This document shows positions 35,950-43,554 of a stretch of DNA of 64,000 bases, one piece after another (position 1 is the stretch's first letter; every line of letters starts with the position of its first letter). Source of the stretch: Sphingomonas profundi (GTDB taxonomy: Bacteria; Pseudomonadota; Alphaproteobacteria; Sphingomonadales; Sphingomonadaceae). The DNA is taken from positions 1,178,001 to 1,242,000 of the forward strand of contig NZ_CP046535.1 of assembly GCF_009739515.1 (NCBI RefSeq), read 5' to 3'. The position numbers and the translations under genes were made by a program. The notes beneath the pieces were generated by a model that did not search any database, was not told where the DNA came from, and saw only the letters and a program-made list of their open reading frames with translations.

Positions 35950-37515
35950 GTGCGGCGCGCTAGCGACGAGGCCGATCTCGCGCTCGTCTGGTCGAGCCGA
36001 TGGTCGCTCACCACGCGCATCCTGGCGGTCAACATCTTCGCCCTCGCCATGCTGGCCGGCGGCTTCTTCTATCTCGACAGCTACCGCGCGCAGGTGATCG
36101 ACCGGCGGCTGGACCAGGCGGCGGTCGAGACGAGGCTGGTGGCGCAGGCGACGGCGGCGGCCGCCGCCAAGGACCGCGCCGCCCTGCTGGCGCAACTGGG
36201 CGCCGCCACCGATCTGCGCTTCCGCCTATACCCGGACGCCACCTCGCCGCCGATCGACAGCTGGGCGCTCTCCCGTCCCACCTACACGATGCGGGATCCC
36301 TCGCAGGAGCCGCTGCAGCGGCGCGCCGCCCGCTTCCTCGATCGGGTGATCGATACGGTGGCGGGCGCCGACCGGCCGGAGACGATCACCGAGCCCAGCC
36401 ATGACCGGCTCGGTGCCTGGCCGGAGGCGGTGGCGGCGCGGCGCGACGACGCCACCGTGCAGAAGCTGCGCCGCGCGCCGGAGCGGACGCCGTTCCTCTC
36501 CGTCGCCACGCCGCTGCCGGGGGTGGCGGGGGCCGTGCTGCTCTCCACCGACAATGCGCGCGACATCGTCCGCATCGTGCGGGCGGAACGGCTGCGGCTG
36601 GGCATCGTGCTGGGCGCCGTGGTGGCCGCCTCGATCCTGCTCTCGCTGTTCCTGGCGCGCACGATCGTGCGGCCGCTGCGCCGGCTGGCCCGCGCCGCGC
36701 ACCGCGTGCGGCTGGGCCGCGCGCGCGAGGTGCAGGTGCCGCGACTGCCCTCCCGCCGGGACGAGATCGGGCTGCTGGCGCGCGCCCTCTCCGACATGAG
36801 CCTGGCGCTGCGGCAGCGGATCGACGCGACCGAGGCGTTCGCCGCCGATGTGACGCACGAGCTGAAGAACCCGCTCGCCTCGCTGCGATCGGCGGTGGAG
36901 AGCATGGGCCGCGTCACCGACGACGCGCTGCGCGAGCAGCTGCTGGAGGTGATCCGCGACGACGTGCGCCGGCTCGACCGCCTCATCACCGACATCGCCG
37001 ATGCCTCGCGGCTGGACGCCGAACTCTCCCGCGCGCGGTTCGAGACGATTGATCTCGGCCCGACGATCGAGGGGCTGGTGGCGCAGCGCGAGGAGCGCGG
37101 GCAGAACCACGGCGTGCGCCTGGCCTTCGCCCGCCCGCACGCCGGCACGGCGGTGGTGCTGGGGGACGGATCGCGGCTGACGCGGGTCGTCGAGAACCTC
37201 GTCGACAACGCCATATCCTTCTCGCCGCCGGGCGGGCTGGTGCAGATCGCTGCCACGCGCGACGGCGATCGCGTGCTGGTGCGGGTGGACGACGAGGGGC
37301 CGGGCGTGCCGCAGGCGGCGCGCGAGGCGATCTTCAACCGCTTCCACAGCATCCGGCCGGAGGGCGAGGCGTTCGGCCGGCACAGCGGCCTGGGCCTCGC
37401 CATCGCCAAGGCGATCGTCGAGGCGCACAACGGCACGATCGACGTGGAGGATCGCGACGACGGCTGCACCGGCGCCCGCTTCCTCGTCCGCCTGCCGGTG
37501 GCGCCCGAGCGGTGA
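35950..37515 (+). CDS. chvG: Sensor histidine kinase ChvG
   Basis: The 521-residue membrane kinase has two transmembrane helices (about 24-44 and 216-236) flanking a periplasmic sensor region. A HAMP-like linker and a DHp domain follow, with His303 in DVTHELKNPLASLR. The ATP-binding domain shows N-box ENLVDNAISFS and G-box DDEGPGVP and HSGLGLAIAKAI. It starts at GTG 35950, 24 bases after chvI, and overlaps hprK by four bases. The expected partner is ChvI. In relatives the periplasmic repressor ExoR controls the kinase; none is visible here. Confidence 0.93.
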   Translation: MRRASDEADLALVWSSRWSLTTRILAVNIFALAMLAGGFFYLDSYRAQVIDRRLDQAAVETRLVAQATAAAAAKDRAALLAQLGAATDLRFRLYPDATSPPIDSWALSRPTYTMRDPSQEPLQRRAARFLDRVIDTVAGADRPETITEPSHDRLGAWPEAVAARRDDATVQKLRRAPERTPFLSVATPLPGVAGAVLLSTDNARDIVRIVRAERLRLGIVLGAVVAASILLSLFLARTIVRPLRRLARAAHRVRLGRAREVQVPRLPSRRDEIGLLARALSDMSLALRQRIDATEAFAADVTHELKNPLASLRSAVESMGRVTDDALREQLLEVIRDDVRRLDRLITDIADASRLDAELSRARFETIDLGPTIEGLVAQREERGQNHGVRLAFARPHAGTAVVLGDGSRLTRVVENLVDNAISFSPPGGLVQIAATRDGDRVLVRVDDEGPGVPQAAREAIFNRFHSIRPEGEAFGRHSGLGLAIAKAIVEAHNGTIDVEDRDDGCTGARFLVRLPVAPER

Positions 37516-37946
37516 GCGGCGCGCGCGAGACCATCCACGCCACCACCGTGGCGATCTCGCGCGGGGGCGGGTGGCGCGGGGTGCTGCTGGCAGGCCGATC
37601 GGGCGCCGGCAAGTCCGATCTGGCGCTGCGGCTGATCGATCGCGGCGCGCGGCTGGTGGCGGACGACTATACCGATCTGCACGAAGAGGATGGCGTGCTG
37701 ATCGCGACCCCACCCGGCCGCATCGCCGGCCGCATCGAGGTGCGCGGCATCGGCATCGTCGAGATGGCCTGCCTGCCCGCCGTGCCCGTCGCCCTGCTGG
37801 TGGCGCTGGACGAGCCGGTGGAGCGGATGCCGGAGGCGCGGGTGCGCCACCTGGCCGGCATCGCCGTGCCGCTGGTCGCGCTGGCGGCGCTGGAGGGATC
37901 GGCGCCGATCAAGGTGGAGCTGGCGCTGGCGGGGATCGCCGGATGA
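37512..37946 (+). CDS. hprK: HPr kinase/phosphorylase, short alphaproteobacterial form
   Basis: The 144-residue protein contains only the kinase core, with Walker A GRSGAGKSDLAL, ADDYTDL and the family motif IEVRGIGIVEM. Firmicute HprK is about 310 residues, so the N-terminal domain is missing, as is normal in alphaproteobacteria. It should phosphorylate HPr at the serine near SIMG (Ser48 of the HPr encoded downstream). It starts at GTG inside the chvG stop (GTGA) and overlaps rapZ (ATGA). The overlaps imply coupled synthesis of kinase, RapZ and PTS proteins. Confidence 0.93.
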   Translation: MSGARETIHATTVAISRGGGWRGVLLAGRSGAGKSDLALRLIDRGARLVADDYTDLHEEDGVLIATPPGRIAGRIEVRGIGIVEMACLPAVPVALLVALDEPVERMPEARVRHLAGIAVPLVALAALEGSAPIKVELALAGIAG

Positions 37947-38881
37947 GCGGGGAGCGGCGCGCGCGCATCCTCCTCGTCACCGGCCTGTCGGGCGCGGGCA
38001 AGTCGACCGCGCTGCGCACGCTGGAGGACCTGGGCTGGGAGGTGGTGGACAATCTGCCGCTGCCGCTGCTCGACCGGCTGCTGGCCGTGCCGCTGTCCCA
38101 GGCGGCAGGCGAGGGCGAGCGGCCGCTGGCGGTGGGCATCGATGCGCGCACGCGCGGCTTCGAGGCGGAGGCGGTGCTGGCGCGCGCCGCCCGCATCGGC
38201 GCGGACGGCGGCCTTGTCGAAACGCTGTTCCTCGATTGCTCCGGCGCGGAGCTGGCGCGGCGCTTTTCCGAGACGCGGCGGCGGCACCCGCTGGCGATGG
38301 ACCGGCCGGTGGCGGACGGCATCCTGCGCGAGCGCGAGCTGCTGGCGCCGCTGCGCCGCCGGGCCGATCATGTGATCGACACCACCGCCACCACCACCAA
38401 CGCGCTGCAGCAGGATCTGCGCCGGCGCTTCGCCGGGCATACCAACGCCGCGCCGACCCTGACGGTGATGTCGTTCGGCTTCTCGCGCGGGGTGCCGCGC
38501 GAGGCGGATCTGGTGTTCGACATGCGCTTCCTGCGCAATCCGCACTGGGATGCGGCGCTGCGTCCGCTGACCGGCTTCGACGCCGCCGTGGGCGACTATG
38601 TCGCCGCCGATCCGGCCTACGAGGAGGCCGTCGGCCGTATCGAGGATCTGCTGCTGCTGTTGCTCCCGCGCTACGCCGGCGAGGGAAAGTCCTATGTGAC
38701 GATCGCCTTCGGCTGCACCGGCGGCCGCCATCGTTCCGTGCACGTCGCGGAGCGGGTGGCGGGCCGGTTGCGCGACGCGGCATTTTCGCCCACGGTCGTG
38801 CATCGTGACCTCGCCGCGCCGGTTCCCGACTCGCGAAAGGCGCGGCAAAGCGGGCAGGCTGGAACAGACGCGGATGGGTAG
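37943..38881 (+). CDS. rapZ: RNase adapter protein RapZ (YvcJ-type nucleotide-binding protein)
   Basis: The 312-residue protein has an N-terminal P-loop (LLVTGLSGAGKSTALRTLED), the VDNLPLPLLDRLL segment, and DTTATTTNALQQDL. Its C-terminal domain shows TIAFGCTGGRHRSVHVAE. In E. coli RapZ guides RNase E to the GlmZ small RNA and binds glucosamine-6-phosphate; in alphaproteobacteria its role is less clear. The gene starts inside the hprK stop and ends one base before the EIIA start. Its tail (residues about 290-312) is not conserved. Confidence 0.93.
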   Translation: MSGERRARILLVTGLSGAGKSTALRTLEDLGWEVVDNLPLPLLDRLLAVPLSQAAGEGERPLAVGIDARTRGFEAEAVLARAARIGADGGLVETLFLDCSGAELARRFSETRRRHPLAMDRPVADGILRERELLAPLRRRADHVIDTTATTTNALQQDLRRRFAGHTNAAPTLTVMSFGFSRGVPREADLVFDMRFLRNPHWDAALRPLTGFDAAVGDYVAADPAYEEAVGRIEDLLLLLLPRYAGEGKSYVTIAFGCTGGRHRSVHVAERVAGRLRDAAFSPTVVHRDLAAPVPDSRKARQSGQAGTDADG

Positions 38882-39289
38882 ATGATCGGATTGGTGCTCG
38901 TGACGCATGGCCGCCTCGCGGCCGAGTTCGTCGTCGCGATGGAGCATGTCGTCGGGCCGCAGGCGGCGATCGAGCCGATCTGCATCGGGCCGGAGGACGA
39001 CATGGAGGCGCGCCGCGCCGATATCGCCCGCGCCGTGGCGGCGGTGGAGAGCGGATCGGGCGTGATCGTGCTGACCGACCTGTTCGGCGGCACCCCGTCC
39101 AACCTCGCCATTTCGCTGATGGAGCCGGGGCGGGTGGAGGTGATAGCGGGGATCAACCTGCCGATGCTGATACGGCTGGAGGGGGCGAGGAAGATGATGA
39201 ACGTGAAGGCGGCCGTCGCCGCCGCCCGCGAAGCGGGCCGCAAATATATCTCCGTCGCGTCCGAAGTGCTGGGCGAGGCGGCCGCATGA
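38882..39289 (+). CDS. PTS EIIA component, mannose family
   Basis: The 135-residue protein is an EIIA of the fructose/mannose-type family with the phosphorylatable His9 in LVLVTHGRLA. GVIVLTDLFGGTPSNLA and the INLPMLIRL segment follow. Alphaproteobacteria use such an EIIA in a regulatory PTS without a sugar transporter. The gene begins immediately after rapZ and overlaps ptsH. No EI or EIIBC gene is in the window, so EI (PtsP-type) must be elsewhere. It may interact with ChvG or other kinases, as reported for EIIA proteins in related bacteria. Confidence 0.9.
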   Translation: MIGLVLVTHGRLAAEFVVAMEHVVGPQAAIEPICIGPEDDMEARRADIARAVAAVESGSGVIVLTDLFGGTPSNLAISLMEPGRVEVIAGINLPMLIRLEGARKMMNVKAAVAAAREAGRKYISVASEVLGEAAA

Positions 39290-39558
39290 CGGCGGTGGAA
39301 CGCCAGGTCCAGATCACCAACCGGCGCGGCCTGCACGCGCGGGCGAGCGCGAAGTTCGTCACCCTCGCCAGCGGCCAGGCCGCCGAGATCGAGGTGGAGA
39401 AGGACGGTTCGCGCGTGGCCGGCACATCGATCATGGGGCTGATGATGCTGGGCGCGGCGATGGGTGACAGCATCCTCATCAGCGCCACGGGCGCCGATGC
39501 CGAGCGCGCGGTGGTGGCGCTGGTGGAGCTGGTAGAGGCCAAGTTCGGCGAGGATTGA
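39286..39558 (+). CDS. ptsH: Phosphocarrier protein HPr
   Basis: The 90-residue protein passes phosphate from EI to EIIA at His17 (RRGLHARASAKFV). It contains a regulatory serine, Ser48, in GTSIMGLMMLGA, the site expected to be phosphorylated by the HprK encoded two kilobases upstream. It overlaps the EIIA gene by four bases and is the last gene of the operon. A strong hairpin followed by TATT lies just after its stop codon. Confidence 0.96.
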   Translation: MTAVERQVQITNRRGLHARASAKFVTLASGQAAEIEVEKDGSRVAGTSIMGLMMLGAAMGDSILISATGADAERAVVALVELVEAKFGED

Positions 39559-39563
39559 GCCCG

Positions 39564-39590
39564 ATCCTCCCCAGCACGGGGAGGATTATT
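39564..39590 (+). terminator. Intrinsic terminator after ptsH
   Basis: ATCCTCCCC pairs perfectly with GGGGAGGAT around an AGCAC loop, followed by TATT. It separates the chvI-ptsH operon from the downstream methyltransferase gene. The GGAGGG ribosome binding site of the next gene begins at 39591, right after the hairpin. Confidence 0.75.
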
Positions 39591-39600
39591 GGAGGGTCCC

Positions 39601-40407
39601 GTGCCCCGTCAGATCACCGCCTTCTCCAACCCGCTCGTCAAGAGCGTGCGGCTGCTGCGCGAGAAGAGACACCGGCGCGAGCAGGGGCGCTTCCTGGCGG
39701 AAGGGCTGCGCATCCTTACCGAGGCGCTGGACGCGGGCCGCGTGGCAGAGACGATCTTCTACGCCGCCGAGAGCGCGGCGCATCCGCTCGTCCACCGGCT
39801 GGTGGCGGCGGTGGAGGCCGGCGGCGGCGAGGCGATCGAGACCAGCCGGGACATCCTCCACAAGCTTTCCGGCAAGGACAATCCGCAGACGGTGCTGGGT
39901 GTGTATCGCGAGTTCACCCGCCCGCTCGCCACGCTGGATCGCGCCACCGCCGCCATCTGGCTGGTCGCGCAGTCGCTGCGCGATCCGGGCAACCTCGGCA
40001 CGATCCTGCGCACCGGCGACGCGGTGGGCGCGGGTGGGCTGATCCTGATCGACGAGTGCGTCGATCCCTTCTCGGTGGAGGCGGTGCGCGCCTCGATGGG
40101 GGCGCTGTTCACCCAGCCGATCGCGGCGGCGGCGTGGCCGGACTTCATCGCGTGGCTGCGCGGCGGGCCGGGTCAGCTCGTCGGCCTGAGCCTGGATACC
40201 GACATCGACTATCAGGCGCCGGCCTATGCGGCGCCCACCTTCCTGCTGGTCGGCAACGAGGCGCAGGGGTTGCCGGCGGAATATGCCGCCGCCTGCGACC
40301 TGCTGGTGAAGATGCCGATGCTGGGCTGCGCGGACAGCCTTAACGCCGCGGTGGCGACGGCGGTGATGGCCTATGAGGTGCTGAACCAGCGTCGCCGCGC
40401 GGGGTGA
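39601..40407 (+). CDS. TrmH family RNA methyltransferase (SpoU)
   Basis: The 268-residue protein is a SPOUT-class 2'-O-methyltransferase. It has an N-terminal substrate-binding domain (ITAFSNPLVKSVRLLREKRH, FLAEGLRIL) and the catalytic C-terminal motifs QSLRDPGNLGTILRTGDAVG, VGNEAQGLP and ADSLNAAVATAVMAYEV. It methylates a ribose in rRNA or tRNA; the exact position cannot be assigned from sequence. GTG 39601 was chosen over TTG 39589 because GGAGGG sits at 39591-39596. It is transcribed separately from the PTS operon. Confidence 0.9.
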   Translation: MPRQITAFSNPLVKSVRLLREKRHRREQGRFLAEGLRILTEALDAGRVAETIFYAAESAAHPLVHRLVAAVEAGGGEAIETSRDILHKLSGKDNPQTVLGVYREFTRPLATLDRATAAIWLVAQSLRDPGNLGTILRTGDAVGAGGLILIDECVDPFSVEAVRASMGALFTQPIAAAAWPDFIAWLRGGPGQLVGLSLDTDIDYQAPAYAAPTFLLVGNEAQGLPAEYAAACDLLVKMPMLGCADSLNAAVATAVMAYEVLNQRRRAG

Positions 40408-40419
40408 CGCGCCGTGGCG

Positions 40420-40441
40420 GGCGCGCCTCCCCCGGCGCGCC
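40420..40441. terminator. Hairpin between convergent genes
   Basis: GGCGCGCC pairs with a second GGCGCGCC across a TCCCCC loop, located just after the RNA methyltransferase stop and just before the His-rich gene stop. It could end transcripts from both sides. No U-tract is present. Confidence 0.5.
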
Positions 40442-40443
40442 GC

Positions 40444-40692
40444 TCAGCGGCAGACGCGCACGCGGTGGTGGTGACGCCACTCCGTCCAGCAGTGCCGCGC
40501 CGGGCGGTAGTAGCCGGCGTGGTGGCCGTAGCGGCGATCGTTCCAGCCGCGCCGGCCGCGATCCCAGCCATGGTGGCGGCCGTGATCGCGATGATAGCCG
40601 TCGTCGCGATGGGGCCGGGCCTCCGCCCCTGTCGTCGCGCCGAGGCTGGCGAGGACGAGGCCGGCCGCGGCCAAAGCGATCCTGATGTTCAT
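40444..40692 (-). CDS. Small secreted His/Arg-rich protein
   Basis: The 82-residue product has a signal peptide (MNIRIALAAAGLVLASLGA, cleavage near TTGAEA). Its short mature part is packed with His, Arg, Gly and Tyr, including YHRDHGRHHGWDRGRRGW and a C-terminal CWTEWRHHHRVRVC. The two terminal cysteines may form a disulfide. The composition suggests metal binding in the periplasm, as in RcnB-like small proteins, but no family is certain. A GGAGG ribosome binding site precedes the ATG. The next gene upstream, on the same strand, is another small secreted protein. Confidence 0.65.
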   Translation of the reverse strand: MNIRIALAAAGLVLASLGATTGAEARPHRDDGYHRDHGRHHGWDRGRRGWNDRRYGHHAGYYRPARHCWTEWRHHHRVRVCR

Positions 40693-40783
40693 GCGCTTCC
40701 TCCTGTCGCCCGTGGAGTCGGGCAGAGGGGCAGCGTGCGCCAGCGTACGAGTCCGCCCGCTGAACGCCGCGTTTAGCTGATTG

Positions 40784-41053
40784 TCAGGAAGGGTCCGCCA
40801 GGATGTCGGCCGTCGCCGGCAGCGGATCGGGCGAAGCCACCACTTGCGGCTTTGCGTGTGTCGCGGCCGCCAGCAGGATGGCAGGCTGCTTCACGCGCGC
40901 GCGCGCCATTGCGTCCGTGGCGTCGGCACGTCCGCCGGTGCCGTGATTATATTGCCGGTCTAGCCCGAACATCCAGAAGGCGTTCGGCCCCGCCATCGCC
41001 GGAGAGGCAATCGCCAGCGCCATCAGGACACCGGCCGATCGATATGTGCGCAT
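40784..41053 (-). CDS. Hypothetical small secreted protein
   Basis: The 89-residue product has an N-terminal signal peptide (MRTYRSAGVLMALAIASPAMA) and a low-complexity mature region starting GPNAFWMFGLDRQYN. No family is recognised. ATG 41053 is chosen because AAGGAG lies nine bases upstream; ATG 41086 is upstream and in frame but places charged residues before the hydrophobic core. It lies 90 bases before the His-rich gene and may share its function in the envelope. Confidence 0.5.
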   Translation of the reverse strand: MRTYRSAGVLMALAIASPAMAGPNAFWMFGLDRQYNHGTGGRADATDAMARARVKQPAILLAAATHAKPQVVASPDPLPATADILADPS

Positions 41054-41215
41054 CGCTGGACTCCTTGGTTCCAGAACGTAACGCACGAAAGTGACGATCG
41101 AGCTAATCTGCGCGCGGCCACCGCACGATTATCGCGCCTCCCGGCGAACCGCCCCAGAGCGGCACGGTTTCGCGGTACGATCCCATGCAGCGCAGTATAA
41201 AGGGCGATCCGGCGG

Positions 41216-41291
41216 TGGTGGAGCTGAGGGGAATCGAACCCCTGACCTCTGCAGTGCGATTGCAGCGCTCTCCCATCTGAGCTACAGCCCC
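41216..41291 (-). tRNA. tRNA-Ala (anticodon CGC)
   Basis: On the minus strand the acceptor stem GGGGCTG pairs with CAGCTCC (one G-U). The D arm is TAGCTCAGATGGGAGAGC, and the anticodon stem CTGCA/TGCAG encloses loop ATCGCAC with anticodon CGC. A standard T arm follows (AGGGGTTCGATTCCCCT). Discriminator A and an encoded CCA end the gene. It reads GCG alanine codons, frequent in this GC-rich genome. Confidence 0.95.
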
Positions 41292-41307
41292 GTACCGCCG
41301 GGCGCTC

Positions 41308-41336
41308 CCTCTAGCCGCCCGCCTTTCCCGATGCAA
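41308..41336 (-). promoter_or_regulatory. Predicted promoter of tRNA-Ala
   Basis: On the minus strand TTGCAT (41336-41331) and TAGAGG (41313-41308) are spaced by 17 bases. The tRNA begins 16 bases downstream of the -10 element. This is a visual match only. Confidence 0.45.
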
Positions 41337-41517
41337 CGGCCTTGTTCGCGTACCTGCGAACCGGCCGATGCGCGTCCTTCGGCGGGCACGTTTCATCGTG
41401 TTCAGCGCCGTTTTCCGGAACGAAGGACGAGCCGGGGATTTTATCCGGTCGAGACTGTGCCACCCGGGATCGGGCAGAGAAGACATGGTCTTGGCAAGAG
41501 GAATAGAGGAGGATCAT

Positions 41518-42447
41518 ATGGGATATGATCGTAACGACGGCCGCTTCGGCCGCGATCAGAACTATGGCAATCGGTCCTACGGTGGTGGCCGTGACTATGG
41601 CCGCGGCGAAGATGGCGGATATGATCGCGACCGTGGCTATCGCGGTCAGGATGCGCAGCGCGGCCGCTCCGATTATGGTCGCCCGCCGCAGGGCTATGAC
41701 TATGAGGATCGCGGCTTCTTCGACCGCGCCGGCGACGAGGTCCGCTCGTGGTTCGGCGACGAGGAGGCGGAGCGCCGCCGCCGCTTCGACGAGCGTTTCG
41801 CGCAGCGCGACTATGATCGCGATCAGGCACGCTACGGCCGCGAGTCCTATGGCCGCGACAGCGGCGGGCGTTATGCCGGCTTCGGCGATCCGGGCTTCGG
41901 CACACCGGTAGCGGGCTACGGCTGGAGCGGCGACCAGTCGCGCGACAATCGCGATGCGGGTGGCAACCGCGACAGCGGGCGCGATCACGATCCGAGCTAT
42001 CGCTCGTGGCGCGATCGCCAGATCGAGGCGCTCGATCGCGACTATGACGATTACCGGCGCGAGCATCAGTCCAAGTTCGACAATGAGTTCACCGGCTGGC
42101 GCGGCAAGCGCCAGACGCAGCGGGACTCGCTGAAGCAGGCCCGGGAGCATCAGGAGGTGGTCGGCACGGATGGCGTCCATGTCGGCACCGTCGATCATGT
42201 GCGCGACGACCGTATCCTGCTGACAAAGACGGACAAGGATGCCGGCGGCCACCACCACTCGATCCCGTCCTCCTGGATCGAGAAGGTCGACGAGAAGGTG
42301 CACATCAACCGCACCGCCGATCAGGCCAAGCAGGCCTGGAAGGACGAGGAGAATAACAGCGCGATCGGTGGCCAGTCGAACTGGTCGTCGGACGATAGGT
42401 CCGGCGGGCCGCGCAACCTGAACCGGAGCTTCTCCGGCACCTACTGA
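41518..42447 (+). CDS. SWFGD/DUF2171 domain stress-type protein
   Basis: The 309-residue hydrophilic protein begins with about 65 residues of Gly/Tyr/Asp/Arg repeats (such as GNRSYGGGRDYGRG). Next comes a motif EVRSWFGDEEAERRRRFDE seen in sphingomonad SWFGD proteins, a further Arg/Asp-rich region and YRSWRDRQIEALDRDYDDY. The DUF2171-type domain lies at about residues 215-270 (HQEVVGTDGVHVGTVDHV and LLTKTDKDAGG). GAGGAGGA precedes the ATG at 41518. No signal peptide is present. The repeats suggest disorder. The gene is monocistronic with a strong terminator. Confidence 0.8.
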   Translation: MGYDRNDGRFGRDQNYGNRSYGGGRDYGRGEDGGYDRDRGYRGQDAQRGRSDYGRPPQGYDYEDRGFFDRAGDEVRSWFGDEEAERRRRFDERFAQRDYDRDQARYGRESYGRDSGGRYAGFGDPGFGTPVAGYGWSGDQSRDNRDAGGNRDSGRDHDPSYRSWRDRQIEALDRDYDDYRREHQSKFDNEFTGWRGKRQTQRDSLKQAREHQEVVGTDGVHVGTVDHVRDDRILLTKTDKDAGGHHHSIPSSWIEKVDEKVHINRTADQAKQAWKDEENNSAIGGQSNWSSDDRSGGPRNLNRSFSGTY

Positions 42448-42484
42448 GCGCTGATGACGCCACGGCCATGTTCGTGGCAGGGAG

Positions 42485-42511
42485 GGGGTCCGGGCAACCG
42501 GACCCCTTTTT
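42485..42511 (+). terminator. Intrinsic terminator after the SWFGD/DUF2171 gene
   Basis: GGGGTCCGG pairs perfectly with CCGGACCCC around a GCAA tetraloop and is followed directly by TTTTT. This is the best Rho-independent terminator in the window. It also lies just 21 bases before the next start codon. Confidence 0.9.
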
Positions 42512-42531
42512 CGTGCCGCAAGGAGATCGTG

Positions 42532-43521
42532 ATGCCCCGCGCCTGGTTGCTCGCCCGCCGACCGGACGGTCTGCCGCTCGACGAGGATTTCACCCTGGCC
42601 GAGATCGCATCGGCGCCGCTGACGCCCGGCACGGTGCGGGTGCGCAATCGCTGGCTCTCGGTCGACCCCTATATGCGCGGGCGGATGCGCGACACGCGCA
42701 GCTACGTGCCGCCCTTCGCGATTGGGAAACCGATGGAGGGTGGAGCGGTGGGCGAGGTGATCGAATCGGCGGACGATCGCTTCGCGCCGGGCGACCGGGT
42801 GCTGCACATGCTCGGCTGGCGGGACGAGGCGGTGGCGCCGGCCGAGGCGCTGACGAAGCTGCCGGGGAGCAACGCGCCGGAGCAGCATTATCTCGGCCTG
42901 CTCGGCATGCCGGGGATGACCGCCTATTTCGGGCTGCTGGCGGTGGCCGAGGCGCAGCCCGGCGACACCGTGTTCGTGTCGGCGGCGGCGGGAGCGGTCG
43001 GCTCGGCGGTCGTCCAGATTGCCAAGCTGAAGGGCATGCGGGTGATCGGATCGGCCGGCGGCGCGGAGAAGATCGCGCTGCTGCGCTCGCTCGGCGCCGA
43101 CGCGGTGATCGACTATCGCGCGGTCGACGCGATCGCGCCGGCGCTGGCGCAGGCCGCGCCGGAGGGGATCGACGTCTATTTCGACAATGTCGGCGGCGAT
43201 CATCTGGATGCCGCGCTCGGCGTGGCGAAGGACGGCGCGCGCTTCGCCATGTGCGGCATGATCGACAATTACAATGCGGCGGCGCCCGTGGAGATGCGCA
43301 ACCTGATGCGGATCGTGGCGGCGCGCGTGCGGCTGCGCGGCTTCATCGTCTTCGACTTCGCCGATCGCTTCGGCGCGTGCCAGCGCGACATGGCCGGCTG
43401 GTTCGCGGCCGGCCAGCTGCGGCCGGTCGAGACGATCCGCGACGGGCTGGAGACGATGCCGCAGACCTTTCGCGAGCTGTTCAGCGGCGGCAATGTCGGC
43501 AAGATGCTCGTGCGGCTGTAA
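42532..43521 (+). CDS. NADP-dependent medium-chain oxidoreductase (CurA/leukotriene B4 12-hydroxydehydrogenase-like)
   Basis: The 329-residue protein belongs to the zinc-free MDR group. It shows SVDPYMRGRMRD near the N-terminus, LLGMPGMTAYFGLL in the middle, the Rossmann motif VSAAAGAVGSAVVQIAK, and DVYFDNVGGDHLDA. Family members reduce alpha,beta-unsaturated carbonyls with NADPH. The ATG at 42532 comes shortly after AAGGAG and after the terminator of the previous gene. It converges on a zinc metallopeptidase gene. The natural substrate is unknown. Confidence 0.92.
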   Translation: MPRAWLLARRPDGLPLDEDFTLAEIASAPLTPGTVRVRNRWLSVDPYMRGRMRDTRSYVPPFAIGKPMEGGAVGEVIESADDRFAPGDRVLHMLGWRDEAVAPAEALTKLPGSNAPEQHYLGLLGMPGMTAYFGLLAVAEAQPGDTVFVSAAAGAVGSAVVQIAKLKGMRVIGSAGGAEKIALLRSLGADAVIDYRAVDAIAPALAQAAPEGIDVYFDNVGGDHLDAALGVAKDGARFAMCGMIDNYNAAAPVEMRNLMRIVAARVRLRGFIVFDFADRFGACQRDMAGWFAAGQLRPVETIRDGLETMPQTFRELFSGGNVGKMLVRL

Positions 43522-43554
43522 GTGACGGCTGCGGCGGTCCGCCGCCGACCGCGA

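Noticed and set aside
41103-41486. Minus-strand frame across the tRNA-Ala
   Set aside because: It translates the tRNA itself (contains GAVAQMGERCNRTAEVRGSI), a well-known spurious ORF pattern.
41560-41700. Gly/Tyr/Asp repeats considered as a tandem DNA repeat or CRISPR-like array
   Set aside because: The repetition is at the amino-acid level with variable spacing and there are no conserved spacers.
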